Source of the DNA: Anarhynchus alexandrinus
Lineage: Eukaryota > Chordata > Aves > Charadriiformes > Charadriidae
DNA: 64,000 nucleotides
NCBI GenBank assembly: GCA_008711295.1
Contig: VUYV01000181.1
Coordinates: 1,217,614-1,281,613 of the forward strand
Direction: 5' to 3'
This document shows positions 26,316-36,144 of the stretch, piece by piece. Under the pieces are notes generated by a model, which did no database searches, was not told the origin of the DNA, and saw nothing but the letters and a program-made list of their open reading frames with translations. The translations under genes and the position numbers were made by a program. Every line of letters begins with the position of its first letter. The first letter of the stretch is position 1.

Positions 26316-26759
26316 GGAGGGAAACTTTTTTCCTACTATTACACTTTTCCCAAACAACAGCTGACATTTAGGACTGCATTTTTTGTGATTTTTTTTTTTC
26401 CCCACCATGCCTGGAAACTTCATCCCTCCCAGTTAGGCAGAGCCGGGGTCCCACATTAAACGTTTTGTAACTAGTTGCCTGTTTGCTGGTGAGCGCTTTT
26501 TGGTTTCTCTCTATCCCTGCGGCTGGAAACAGGCACCGTACGCACACCGACACCCTTTCGGCGGGGGCTGCAGATTGTTCAGGCTGTGAGCTGGAGCTGC
26601 GGCTGCTCCTGGAGCGGGGACTGGCCCCCGGGAGTGGAGCTTGAGCTGTTTGTTTGCTGGATTTCACGTTCTTTGCCATTCTGCCCTTGTTGTGGTTTTA
26701 ACATTTGATGACCTAGGTATCTCAGAAGGCTGCTTTGCCTCAAGAGGCGTACGATGAAT

Positions 26760-26960
26760 TGATCTTAATTAGCTTGTGGAAATAATATAAGCCTGAGCAT
26801 TAAGCGTGCTTTGTTAGGGTTTTGACATCTTCTTTTATATGTACATCTACAAATAAAATCAGGTAGATTAGCAGTCACTAGGAAATTGTTGTTGTGAGTC
26901 ACTGACTCATAACTACCGTAGGCTGCCTCTCCCCGGCTCCGTTAGTCATGCCCGGCTGTG
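26760..26960. promoter_or_regulatory. AT-rich proximal element with a palindromic double AP-1 site
   Basis: An AT-rich block sits just upstream of the CpG island. It holds TTAATTAG (homeodomain-type, about 26766), several AT-rich motifs, and TGAGTCACTGACTCA at 26895-26909. The last is two AP-1/TRE heptamers in inverted orientation separated by one base, palindromic apart from the central base. It lies about 930 bp upstream of the ASTN2 start codon. An activity-dependent or AP-1-responsive proximal enhancer is an inference. Confidence 0.45.
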
Positions 26961-27610
26961 GGCAGGGGTTCACGCCGCTCTGGGGCTGGGGTCAGCCCTG
27001 TCCCTTTTGCCTGTAGGGACAGGGTTTACCTCCAAACTAATCCCCCTCATTCCACCTTCCCAGCTGGAAGAGCCGGTTGGCTCCGCCGGCTCAAGGCAGA
27101 GCGTGAGCCAAACCCGCGGCAGTGGAGCTCACCCGCTTTGCTTCATGCACAAGCTCCGGCCCTCGGGTGGCACCGGGGCACCCGTGCGATGGATGGATGT
27201 AGAAACCTGTGATGAGACCTCAGCATCGTTTATCCCTCCGGCTCCCATTTAAGCACCAGCTGTTAAAGACCAGGTCAAAAATCTTTGCTGGAAGCCACCA
27301 GTTGGCCTCCTCGAGGCGCGTCATTGCAAGCCATGGCCGCGTGCCCTGGGCGCTGGCGGTGCCTAATCACGAGTGAAAGGGTAATAACTAAATAAAAAGC
27401 TCCTGGAAAGCGTATTTCTGTGCTGTGGCACCCTGGCAATGACCGGCAAGGCAGGGGGTGCGGGTGGCAATGAGCCAGATGCCACGGCCGGGCAGGGGTG
27501 GTGGTGGGGGGAAGCAGGGATGCTGCTCCAGGGGGGGCAACGGGGCAACCGGGGGTACGGTGGGGGGGGTGGCGCCGGTACCGAGCCGAGCCGGAGCAGC
27601 GGAGAGGACT

Positions 27611-27625
27611 GAATATCCTTAAAGC
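27611..27625 (+). promoter_or_regulatory. Isolated TATA-like AT patch in the CpG island
   Basis: The short sequence TGAATATCCTTAAAG is the only AT-rich stretch in several hundred bases of GC-rich DNA, about 220 bp before the ATG. It could act as a weak TATA or initiator-region element for ASTN2. It is not a consensus TATAAA box, so the role is inferred from position only. Confidence 0.3.
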
Positions 27626-27785
27626 TCCGGGGGGGCTGCGCTTCCCCCCCGCCGGCTGAGCGGCGGAGGGTCCCCCGGGCACGGCGAAGGGAGGAGGGGG
27701 GGGCGGGCCGGGAGGCGGAGCCGGGCGGCGGCGGCGGTGGCGGCGGGGCTGGGGCGGCTCAGTGCTCCCGGCTCCGCTCGCCTTT

Positions 27786-27800
27786 CCCCCCCCCCCCCCC
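27786..27800 (+). repeat. C15 homopolymer in the presumed 5' UTR or core promoter
   Basis: Fifteen consecutive C residues lie 42-56 bases before the ASTN2 start codon, followed by TCGCCTCGCC. Such a tract can form G-quadruplex or i-motif structures and is prone to length change or sequencing error. If transcribed, it would lie in the 5' UTR. Confidence 0.9.
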
Positions 27801-27841
27801 TCGCCTCGCCGCCGCTCTCCTGCGCCTGGCTCCGGCCCGGC

Positions 27842-28181
27842 ATGGCCGCTCCGCCGCTTCCCCGCCGCCTCTCCGCCGCGTCGCTGCTGCCGCTGCTGCT
27901 GCCGGTGCTGCTGGGCGGCGGGCCCGGCACGGCGGCGGCGGCTGCGTCCCCCCCGCGGGAGCCCCCCGGTCCCTGCCGGGTGAAGACGGTCACGGTGTCC
28001 ACGCTGCCGGTGCTCCGCGAGAACGATATCAGCTGGAGCGGCGCCCCGCCGCCCCCCGCCGCCGCCGCTGCCGCCGCCGCTGCCGACTCCCGCCTGCTCC
28101 TCTTCGTCCGCAGCGAGCTGCCCGGCCGCGTCGCCGTGCAGGACGACCTGGACAACACCGAGCTGCCCTTCTTCACCCTCG
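27842..28181 (+). CDS. ASTN2: Astrotactin-2, first coding exon (residues 1-113 plus one base)
   Basis: ASTN2 is a neuronal membrane glycoprotein that partners with ASTN1 and controls its surface level during glia-guided migration; it later carries EGF-like, MACPF and FNIII domains, none of which lie in this exon. Seen here: a hydrophobic Leu-rich signal peptide (about residues 10-35, with Ala 31-35 near the likely cleavage site), then CRVKTVTVSTLPVLREND at 45-62, a Pro/Ala linker (PPPP plus nine Ala, 69-81), and SRLLLFVRSELPGR followed by QDDLDNTELPFFTL at 100-113. The two flanking blocks match vertebrate ASTN2 as I remember it and fit ASTN1 less well; the linker length is lineage-variable. 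The ATG has a good context (G at -3 and +4) and is the first ATG in this frame, which stays open upstream to about 27737. The exon ends in phase 1 at a GT donor, so the split codon can become Glu as in known ASTN2. Identity is by recalled similarity; no search was run. Confidence 0.95.
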
Positions 28182-28187
28182 GTAGGA
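28182..28187 (+). other. ASTN2: ASTN2 exon 1 splice donor (GTAGGA)
   Basis: The coding similarity to ASTN2 stops exactly at CTC-G, which is followed by GTAGGA. Splitting after the first G gives a phase-1 junction and lets the interrupted codon become GAG (Glu) with an AG-starting exon 2, matching the family sequence FFTLE. Reading on past this point gives a Pro/Arg-rich frame with no family similarity, so translation across it is an artefact. Confidence 0.88.
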
Positions 28188-30948
28188 GCCCGCACAGCTT
28201 CCCCCGCCGCCTCCCGGCCCGTCCCGTCGGTACCCCCCTCCCCCCCCCCCTTCATCCTCCTCCCGCATCTCCGCGGAGCATCCCGGTGCGGGCAGCCGGT
28301 GCCGGGCTCTCGCCCCGCCGCGCCGGGATTCTCGGTCGCCCTCCCCTTATCGCCGACAGCCTGGTTGTGTTTTGGAGCTGTCGAACACTGCCCTTACTGC
28401 ACCCGCTTTTATTTTGGGGTTGTTTTGATTTTTTTATTTTTTTTTTCCCCCGCTGGGGAGGGATTTTTTAGCAGGGCCCGAGGGGCTGCCCTGGGAGTGA
28501 AGCAGCTCTGCTCGGGCTCTAAAGTGATGGGTGCTGCTTCTTGTGCTCCAACTTGAACGCTGAGCCCCGGAGGAGGTACCACCGAGCCTGGGAGAACGGG
28601 GAGAGGCTGTTTTTCCAGTCGGAGCCTAATTTTATAAACGCTTCGTCTTAATTCTGGAAGCTCGCTCTTGCTTCACGCGCAACTCCAGCGCCGGGGTCGG
28701 CGGCGAACGCCTGCAGACTTTCCTCCGATCTCCGCGTTCGTGGGGAGGGGGATGGGACTAGAAATAATTCTGTTGTCGTACTTTCCTCTGGACACCCGCT
28801 CCTCTTGTCTCACATGGGGTGCCCGAGCTGCCTCTTGTCACTTTTATCCTTTTCTCTGCCTTAATCAACCTGGGGATCCTCCACGGGAACTGTTGAGGTG
28901 CCGTACGGACAGCGCGGTGTTTACTCTGCCAGGTCACCGGAGGGGTTTTGTTGATCTTTTCTTTATCCACTAGCTTGCTTGCTTTTCCGTGTCTGAACCT
29001 AAGATAATTCGAGTACCCGCTTAACTTCGGGTCTGAGATCCTGCTTGTCACCGCTGGCTTGTGACTCCCAGCGCATCACCCTGCTCGCATCAGGCGTGTC
29101 GAGGTGTGCCCATGTGCAGGCTGACCCGGTGGGCACCTCGCCGCAGGTCCCTTCCCATACCGTGTGGAAGGGGCTGCCTTTCACTGGCTGTGATGTGCCA
29201 GGGTAGGAAAATTACTGTCTCTGTCTCCCGGTCCTGTCATTTTATCTCCTGTGCAGCTTTCTCGTAGCAGGCGCGCGTAATAAATAAGTTGATGGTACTT
29301 CTAGAGCCTCTTGGGTTCTGGCTTCGCAGTGTGGCTTCCTTAGACACGGTTGGTCAACTGCAAAAACCCCAAACAAACCAGCTACTCTATTTCAAGTAAT
29401 AAAAGTGAAAAATCAGAGGTTTGATGCGGTAGGAATGACATTTACCTTGCAGTGATTAAAAGTAACAAGAAGTTTCATGGTTCACTGAGTTGAATTTTCA
29501 GATGAGAGTACGGTTTCTTCAGGGACTGGGTGTGAATTGCGCACTGATCTAAATATATCAGAAGGCAAAGAAACCCCTCTGTGTGTAGCTTAGGTAATAG
29601 CTCAAGTTGGAGGAGAGAAATTTGTCTTGATAGATCAGAGACATGATCTTGTACAGCAAATCCTATTTCTGTGAGTGACTGCCAGTAAAGAGACCGTGTC
29701 TTGGTCTAAAAAATTCTCTTTTGCTTGCCTGGGATGTTGGTTAGGCGTGTACTTTTGAATATGTAGCATGTCTTGTGCAAAACTGTGGGTTTTTTGCTGC
29801 CCGTTCATGAACACAAGACCCCAAAATGTCCCCTCCTGTTTCCCTGAACCCGCAGGCATCAGGCAGATTGGAAGATAAATGGAAGCTTTGCCCATGGTGG
29901 GATGGCTTCATCACAGTCCTGAAATTAATCAGCACGTTGCCTCCAGAGAAGGTAAAACACTTGTCCTTCCCCAAGGTCTAGCCCATGAATTGCCGTGGAT
30001 GCTCTGATATTTCAAAGTTGTTGCATTTCTTCCCGTCTCCTGGTGTGGCAACTGAGTCTCGCTCGCAGTTAACTCTTTTCTGGGTGAGTGCTTTAGCGGA
30101 TTTCTGCTGGCTTGGTTTTCTAGCGTGGGATGTAAGGCTGGAGTTTTCTGTTGTGTTTTTTCCCCCATTGCATCCTTTTCTAAGTTCATCAGTGGTTGGG
30201 AACTGGAGAGCTGCTGCTGCTGCCTTGTAATGGGCTCTTGGGAGTGAAAATCACATTACACGTGGGAGGTCAGTCGCGTGGCTTTGGAGTGACTTGGGGG
30301 CAGGAATCGCTTTAAACAGCGGCTGCTCTTTGCCCAAATCTTTGCTAGCCCTTATCATTAGCTGATATTTATGCATGTTGCTGGACGTGTTTGGTGGCTG
30401 TCTGGGCCTGAGCTGAGGGAGGCACGTAAGAGCTGACGTCCTGCCCATGGCAAAGGTGTTGAGGGCTCCTTACTGCTTTTGCTGCTAGCAAAGACTGCTT
30501 TCTGGCCTCCTGGGGGTAAGGATGGCGTAGGGAGACCTCCCACACATCTCAGGACAGCCACCCTGACTGGCATCCTGGAGGGATTTTGGGGAGAGAAAAA
30601 AAAAAACCAACCACAGAACCCAACCCATGAAGCAGCAGAGCTGAGTCCTACAAGCTCTGGAGTGAAATAAGTTGAGAATAAATTGAGGCCGCCCGGTTCT
30701 GCAGGGCTCAAAAGTCTTTCCAGGCCAGGAAGCATGAAATGAAACACTGCCTGGCTTGGTGGCGATGAGTTTGTTTAAGCGCGGCGTTTAAGCAGGCGGT
30801 CTGCAGTCGTGGGTCTGCTCAGCAACTCCCAGCTTAGTAAGTCTCCGGAGGCTGGAGTGGTTCCCGTGCCGCTCTGCGCGAGAGGAGGGGGGAATCTGTC
30901 GCTAAAGGCTGGCAGATGCCAGAGCCATGCCTGCAGCAGCCTGAAACT

Positions 30949-31060
30949 TAGAATCGTACAATCTTTTAGGTTGGAAGAGACCTGTAAGGTCATCGAGTCC
31001 AATTGTAAACCTGACGCTGCCAAGTCCCACTAAACCACATCCCAAAGCACCACATCCTCT
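30949..31060 (-). mobile_element. CR1 LINE, short 3' end
   Basis: TAGAATCGTACAATC, then GGTTGGAAGAGACCTGTAAG, CATCGAGTCCAATTG and CACTAAACCACATCCC, is the reverse complement of the 3' end of a CR1 subfamily carrying the 'gtccaaccgttaacctaacactgccaag' segment. It lies inside ASTN2 intron 1, antisense to the gene. Confidence 0.88.
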
Positions 31061-31309
31061 GCTGGTTGTTTTTAAGGGCAGACCAAGTTAAAGCAGGCTG
31101 AGGAGATAGATGCTCTGCGTCGGTACAAAGCGCGTGCAGTGCTCAGTGTCAGTTTTCTGTAACGGATCCCTCCTTCTAGGGAGGAAGCAACTTTTTCTGT
31201 TCCCTGACAACGTGAGATTTTATTCGCTCGAGTATAAATGCATGAAGGCTGCATCCCTGCCTGCCGGAGAAGCCTGGGGTGCGGGAGCTGCTGCACGACT
31301 TGAGACGAA

Positions 31310-31560
31310 AGGAGAAAGCGGTGCTAGGAAATCCCCCCGGCAGCTGACCCCTGGCCCCGCGGCACGCTTGCAGGAGGAGCAGCAGCAGCAGCAGGAGCAG
31401 GAACAGCAACCTCGGCAGCCGCTTGCTCGCCCGCGTGAGCCGTGGGCCGCGCGTGGCGCGCGGGCAGCGCGCGGAGCCCGCTAGAGGGTGATGGGAGCTC
31501 GGAGATGCTCTGCCGGGAACCTTCTGCAGCGGGTCCAGCCTGCGCGCAGCCGCCTGCCAG
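31310..31560. promoter_or_regulatory. Intronic CpG-dense cluster (possible second promoter)
   Basis: A short CpG-dense block 3.2 kb inside intron 1, with GGGCCGCGCGTGGCGCGCGG at about 31443 and a CAG/AGC run at 31379-31396. The texture resembles a small CpG island. An alternative ASTN2 first exon or enhancer RNA promoter could start here; no open frame with a good donor was identified. Confidence 0.3.
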
Positions 31561-32203
31561 CGGTGGGGAGGTCAGGAGGGGATGGTCTCATCCCCTCCCA
31601 ACAGAGGTAGAAAACTTTGTCTCCTTGTTGCATCCTTCCCAGGCTGCAGCGGGGGGACCTGCTGCCGGAACGCCGAGGGGCAGCTCTGCTTTGCTCGGTG
31701 TCCCTTCTTCAGCGGGGTGTCACAGTTTCTGTATTTCCTACGCCTCGGTTTATTTTTTCTCTCTTGCGTTGGAGACAAGAAGGATGTTTCTCTCCCTACT
31801 CCCCTGTTACATTGCTATAAAATTACCCAGCAAAGCACAGTGGTGGCAGGAAAAGACAAATGTAACTTTGCCACCAGCGCGTTATGAATTGCTGTGCATC
31901 CCCTTTCCTGAAAAAGCATCCTGCCCTTTCCTTAACCTTGGATACAACTGATGCTTTGCGGTATTCCCCCCCACCCCCGCCTCTAATTCTTCTAGTGTTA
32001 CGCTGGCAAATGGTGCAGACGATCATTGACTTTATTCCTGTACAATGAGGTCTCTCCAAGGTATGTATCTTGATTTAGTCAGCAGCCGTGTGTTCTGTAC
32101 AATAGCTGCTCCACGAGCGCCGTAGCCTGCTTTAAGTGCAATTCAGGGAACGAAGCAGTTCGCTTCCGAGCTAATTTAGATGAGCTCTGCCTATGTGTGA
32201 GCA

Positions 32204-32236
32204 GATATATATATAGAGAGAGAGGAGAGAGAAGGA
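32204..32236 (+). repeat. Compound (AT)n(GA)n microsatellite
   Basis: ATATATATATA runs into AGAGAGAGAGGAGAGAGA. Simple sequence in intron 1. Confidence 0.9.
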
Positions 32237-35200
32237 AAGAGGCAGACAAATTTTCACCGCTGCTCTTACCCGGTAGTGCCTTACGTAAGAACAGTTTACT
32301 ACACACTCCTCATAAATGGCTTTAATGGATGCTGTTTGACTGGCGGCTGCAGCGCTACAAGGTGCTTTGTTTCGGTGGTTGTCAGAAAAGGTGCTTGGGC
32401 ATCTACGTCACCGGCGTCCCGCCGTGGCCCCTGTGCGTGGCTGATGGTTATCCCCCGCTTTTCGAAGCTCTGCAGCTCCTCCATCTCCTCGGCAGTTCGC
32501 TGCCGCTGCTTTTGTCTTCTTTCTGAACTTTTCCTGAAGCCATCTTTTGGGTTCTTCTCCTCTTCGGGGTAAGAGCGCATTAAAATAAGGGAAAGCACTT
32601 AGTTCCCTGTGGGTTGTTTGAATTTACTGCTTTTTCTGAAAATGCTCGAGCAGGGTTTGGCCACCCTTGCTTTTTGTCAACCCATTATTGCGGAGAGGGG
32701 CGGAGAGGCTGGAGGGTACGCGGGGAGCGCGCGTGCCACTGAAGCTTTTTGACGCCGCTGGCCAGAAGCGCCGTCCCCTGCTGTGAGCTGAACTGTGAGG
32801 TCCGGAGCAGCATCGGGTGGGTGGCAGAGAGGAGCGTGCCCAGCGTGAGACCCTGCTCCTCTGAGAACTGGGTTGTCTCTGCAGGGAGAAACCTATGAGC
32901 AAAGTTCGGTCCCTTTTCTGTTAACTGCCTCCTGCTAGGCTTGAAGAGCTGCCCCGCACGTCTGGCCAGAGGTTTGGTTAATCAAGTATTGGCTTTTTTC
33001 CTGTTTATTTTTCTTTTTTCTGGCTGTTCCCGAGGTAGTCCAAGGGGTAGAGAGTGTCATCTTCCACCAGGCAAGCGGAGGGAGCCAAAAAGACCCAGCG
33101 AGGTGGGGCAGTGAAGACGAGATGTGTTGGTGGGCTCCTGGGGGTAGGGACTGGAGGGGGATGTAGAGCTGGGAGCGGGGGCTGCTTCCCTTCCCCTTCA
33201 TACCTGTCCACAGCCGTGTGTGGCCGTGGGGTCTGGGCCAGGTCCCCGGTGGCGGGGGGTGCCTGGGGAGGAAAGGGGGAGAACCACCTGGTAGCAATTT
33301 TCCTCCCTCCCTTGTATGAAAGGACTTCAGCTGTCCAGGGCGTTGGGTTCTTCTGGTTGGAACGGGAAGGAAGGAGAGCCCAGCATGGGCTGGGGTTGTA
33401 CTGGGGATGTGAGTCCTGAGCTCGAGACGTGCCTGGCGGGGTTGCAGGAGAGGTGAGCTCTCTAACACCCAGAAGGTCCATTAGGCACAAAATGCGCATG
33501 AAAATGGGTCAGTCCTCAGATGACCGCGGCGCTCCTCAAAGGCGAGGTTGAAGGTGGCTTATCCAGCACGGTGGGGGTGTGCACTGGCGGGGGTTTTGCT
33601 TCGTCTCAGGTATTTTCTAGGGTGAAAATCCCAGTTAAAACTGGGAATCAGCAACCGAGTGGCAGGGCTGTACTTGGAGAGCTGCTGCTTTCCAAGAGTA
33701 CCCGCGTTGACCAGCTAGTGGCAACAGAAGATTAACTATGGAGAGAGGAGCCGGCTTGCTGCGGCGGAGCTGTCGGGCTGGAGCAGCGGGAGGAGGCGCC
33801 GGCTGGGGATCCCCTCTGCTCCCCCCGTCCTCCCCTGCCATGGCAGCGGGTTTTCCATCATGCCGGTGTGCCGGAGATCTTTATTGCTCTTCTGCTGGCA
33901 GGAAAAAAAAAAAAAAAGTGCTTTTCTTCAGAATTAGGCGGGGAGCTTGCGTTTTTTCCTTGGGGGCTGGGGAGGTGGGTGAGCTCTGAGCGCCACGACG
34001 CAGACGTTACCTCCAAAACTTGCTGCCTTTTCCTTTCTAAGCCCTAAAAGTGTGAACCCCGGCTGCGTGACGCACAAGCCTTTGTGCTGCCTCGGTGATA
34101 CGGCGCCGATGTGCCGTGTCGGCCGGCGGCGAAGCCGGGCTGAGCCCTTGGGCTTTCCTGGTGTAACAGGAGTTGTGGCGCAGGACTGGCTGGGACAGGA
34201 GGAGAATAGATGGATGCCGCTTGCGGGAACGATGAGGCAGTGATCTTACACTACCTCGACATGTGTGTTAGCAGTTGCAGGTGGCTTGGGAAACACCTAC
34301 CATCACACCAGAATGCCTTGTAGAGCGCGGGGGTAGGCTGGGGTTGGAGGCTGAAAGGAGAAGTGAAGAAAATAGCAATGCCTCGGTTGGAGCCTCTCAT
34401 CGTCCGTAATTCCCACAACACAGCTCACATTGGGAGAGCCCTCAGCTGTCTGAAATGGGGAATGATGAGCCTCGGCCGGTCGTCCCTTGCTGCTCCCCAC
34501 TCCTGCCCCCGTCGCTACCTGTGGGGCGGGTGACGGCACCGAGCAGGGATGATTCTGGGGCGTAACCGGCTTAAGGAATGGTGCCACTTAAAAGAATTGA
34601 ATGCTTGTGCTGCTGCTCGGGTCTCGGCTAATGCGGTTAAGGTTTCCAGTGTCCAGACAGTATGGAGACGCTTAATGGTATTGAAGAAGCAGAATGGCAC
34701 GCGGAGGGGACAAGCAGTCATCTTGGCTGCCGGCATCTGCGCTGGCTGGGGGAGGCTTTCTGGCTGTCTCCTGGGAAGGAGGCGGGGTGGGGGGGGAATA
34801 TCACGGAGTAAATGATTTTGGCCCATCGATGCCTTTGGGCATCTTCCCTGTATGCCGTGCGAGGAGCACTGCTCTCGGATGCATCCAGCGTGCTCATCCC
34901 GCTGCGGTCCGGCGAGGATGGAGGGATTCCTCGCAGGAGGAGGTCGGGCTGCCGCTGCCTGCGGGAAGATGGGGCGGATAAATTTGGAGCCAGGGCTCTG
35001 CCTGTGGGCAGAGGCGGCTGGTGGGGAGGAAGACACAAGTCCGAGTTCCTCTCTGTTTCTCATTATCTGTTCCCCACTAACCTCGCACCCCTCCTGCTGC
35101 GCTTCCACCTCTCCCGTCTCCGTGCAAGACAAAGTCCGTACGAAACCGCGACCGGCTTTGAAAGCAGCAGCGAAAGGGGAGAAATTTTCCATTAGCAGCA

Positions 35201-35423
35201 TCAGCAGTAAAAGAGATTTTTATTTTTTTTTTTCCCCCAGTCACCTGGTAACTGCTGTATTTAGGAAGATTACTGAGCTGATGGTGTTGCTCCCAGGCGT
35301 ACGCACGGGAGCGATCCTGTTAACAAGGGGAGGCGAGGGGCAGCGCGGATGGCCGGGCGCAGCAGGGGCTGCGCGGCGGTGAGCTGGGAAAGGTTGGCCC
35401 TGCGTCTCTCCGCGGGGAGAGGA

Positions 35424-35537
35424 GAGCGGGAGAGGGGACCCGCTGGGCTGAGTGGGAGAGGACCTGCATCGAGGGGGGAGCGGGAGAGGGGACCCGCTGG
35501 GCTGAGCAGGAGAGGACCTGCATCGAGGGGGGAGCGG
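35424..35537 (+). repeat. 54-bp tandem duplication
   Basis: The unit starting GAGCGGGAGAGGGGACCCGC occupies 35424-35477 and 35478-35531, with six bases of a third copy. The copies differ at only two bases in the sequence AGTGGGAG versus AGCAGGAG. It is CpG-rich and lies in intron 1. Confidence 0.92.
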
Positions 35538-36109
35538 AGCCAGGTGGGTGATTTTGGTGCACGACACCTTTCTTTCTCCGGGTCTGATGAGATACAACTA
35601 CAGAGGGGTGCTGTCCTGGCGGCACAGACCCTAGCAGCTAACTTCGGGGGGTGAACCTGCCCTCCCAAAAACCCACGGCCCCGGGACCGTGGGGTGCAGT
35701 GTCTGGAGACCCCAGGTTTGGTCCCAGCCCTGCTGCTGGCCGTGAGCATCCCCGCAAGAGCTCGGCTGTGCTCACACCTTTGAGGTTTTGGTTCTTTTTC
35801 CTTTTTCCCCTCCCTTACATCTCTCTGGGGGGCAGCAGGGTGGCCTTACGGAGCTCCGCTGCGTGAGCCGGGCTCCCCGGGGGCTGCTGCCTGCCGGGGC
35901 CCTCACCTAAGGTGAGCTGGCGTTGCGGAGCATGCCTGCAGCTGCCGCAGTCGCATCTGTGTCTGTCCCAAGGCCGTTCACAGCCCGTATCCTTCCCATG
36001 CCGCTTTTTCTGGTTCTCGAGCGGTCGGCGTTCCGGGGAGCGCAGCGCATCCCTGAAATATGGGATCAAGCGATGGAAGATAGGAGTTGGCAACAACATA
36101 GGGATTTGA

Positions 36110-36144
36110 TTTTATTTTATTTTATTTTATTTTATTTTATTTTA
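36110..36144 (+). repeat. (TTTTA)7 microsatellite
   Basis: Seven perfect copies of TTTTA. Likely length-polymorphic. Confidence 0.97.

Larger units (their letters stand above)
18151..26759. other. ASTN2 5' flank, non-coding
   Basis: No gene was recognised. GC-rich patches near 18480-18700, 21170-21420 and 22850-23200 alternate with AT-rich, repeat-free blocks near 20090-20300, 20820-21070, 22700-22830, 24060-24260 and 26040-26200. Poly-A or poly-T runs occur at 20131, 21580, 22117, 24370 and 24593. The frames in the GC-rich patches look like chance. Confidence 0.6.
27450..28350. promoter_or_regulatory. ASTN2: CpG island covering ASTN2 promoter, 5' UTR and exon 1
   Basis: Base composition changes abruptly to very GC-rich with dense CpG, starting near the GGGGGG tracts at about 27.5 kb and fading after about 28.35 kb, where T-rich intron sequence begins. 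The island contains a GC-box (Sp1-type GGGGGCGGG) near 27697-27706, further G-rich GC-box-like stretches near 27745-27760, and repeated GCC/GGC trinucleotides. A CpG island at the first exon is typical of a brain-expressed developmental gene. The transcription start cannot be placed from sequence alone; it probably lies between about 27.6 and 27.8 kb. Because the island is symmetric, a divergent non-coding transcript is possible but not shown. Confidence 0.85.

Noticed and set aside
27275..28255. 326-codon minus-strand frame over the ASTN2 island
   Set aside because: It is the GC-rich shadow of exon 1 and its promoter, made of Gly/Arg/Pro/Ala runs, with no domain.
27737..28471. Longer plus-strand frame extending ASTN2 exon 1 at both ends
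   Set aside because: The upstream part lacks an ATG and family similarity; the downstream part crosses a good GT donor and loses similarity at once.
32299..32598. Minus-strand frame with a charged Glu/Lys/Arg-rich segment
   Set aside because: Looks protein-like for about 40 residues, but I recognise no family and see no flanking splice sites or retrocopy tail.
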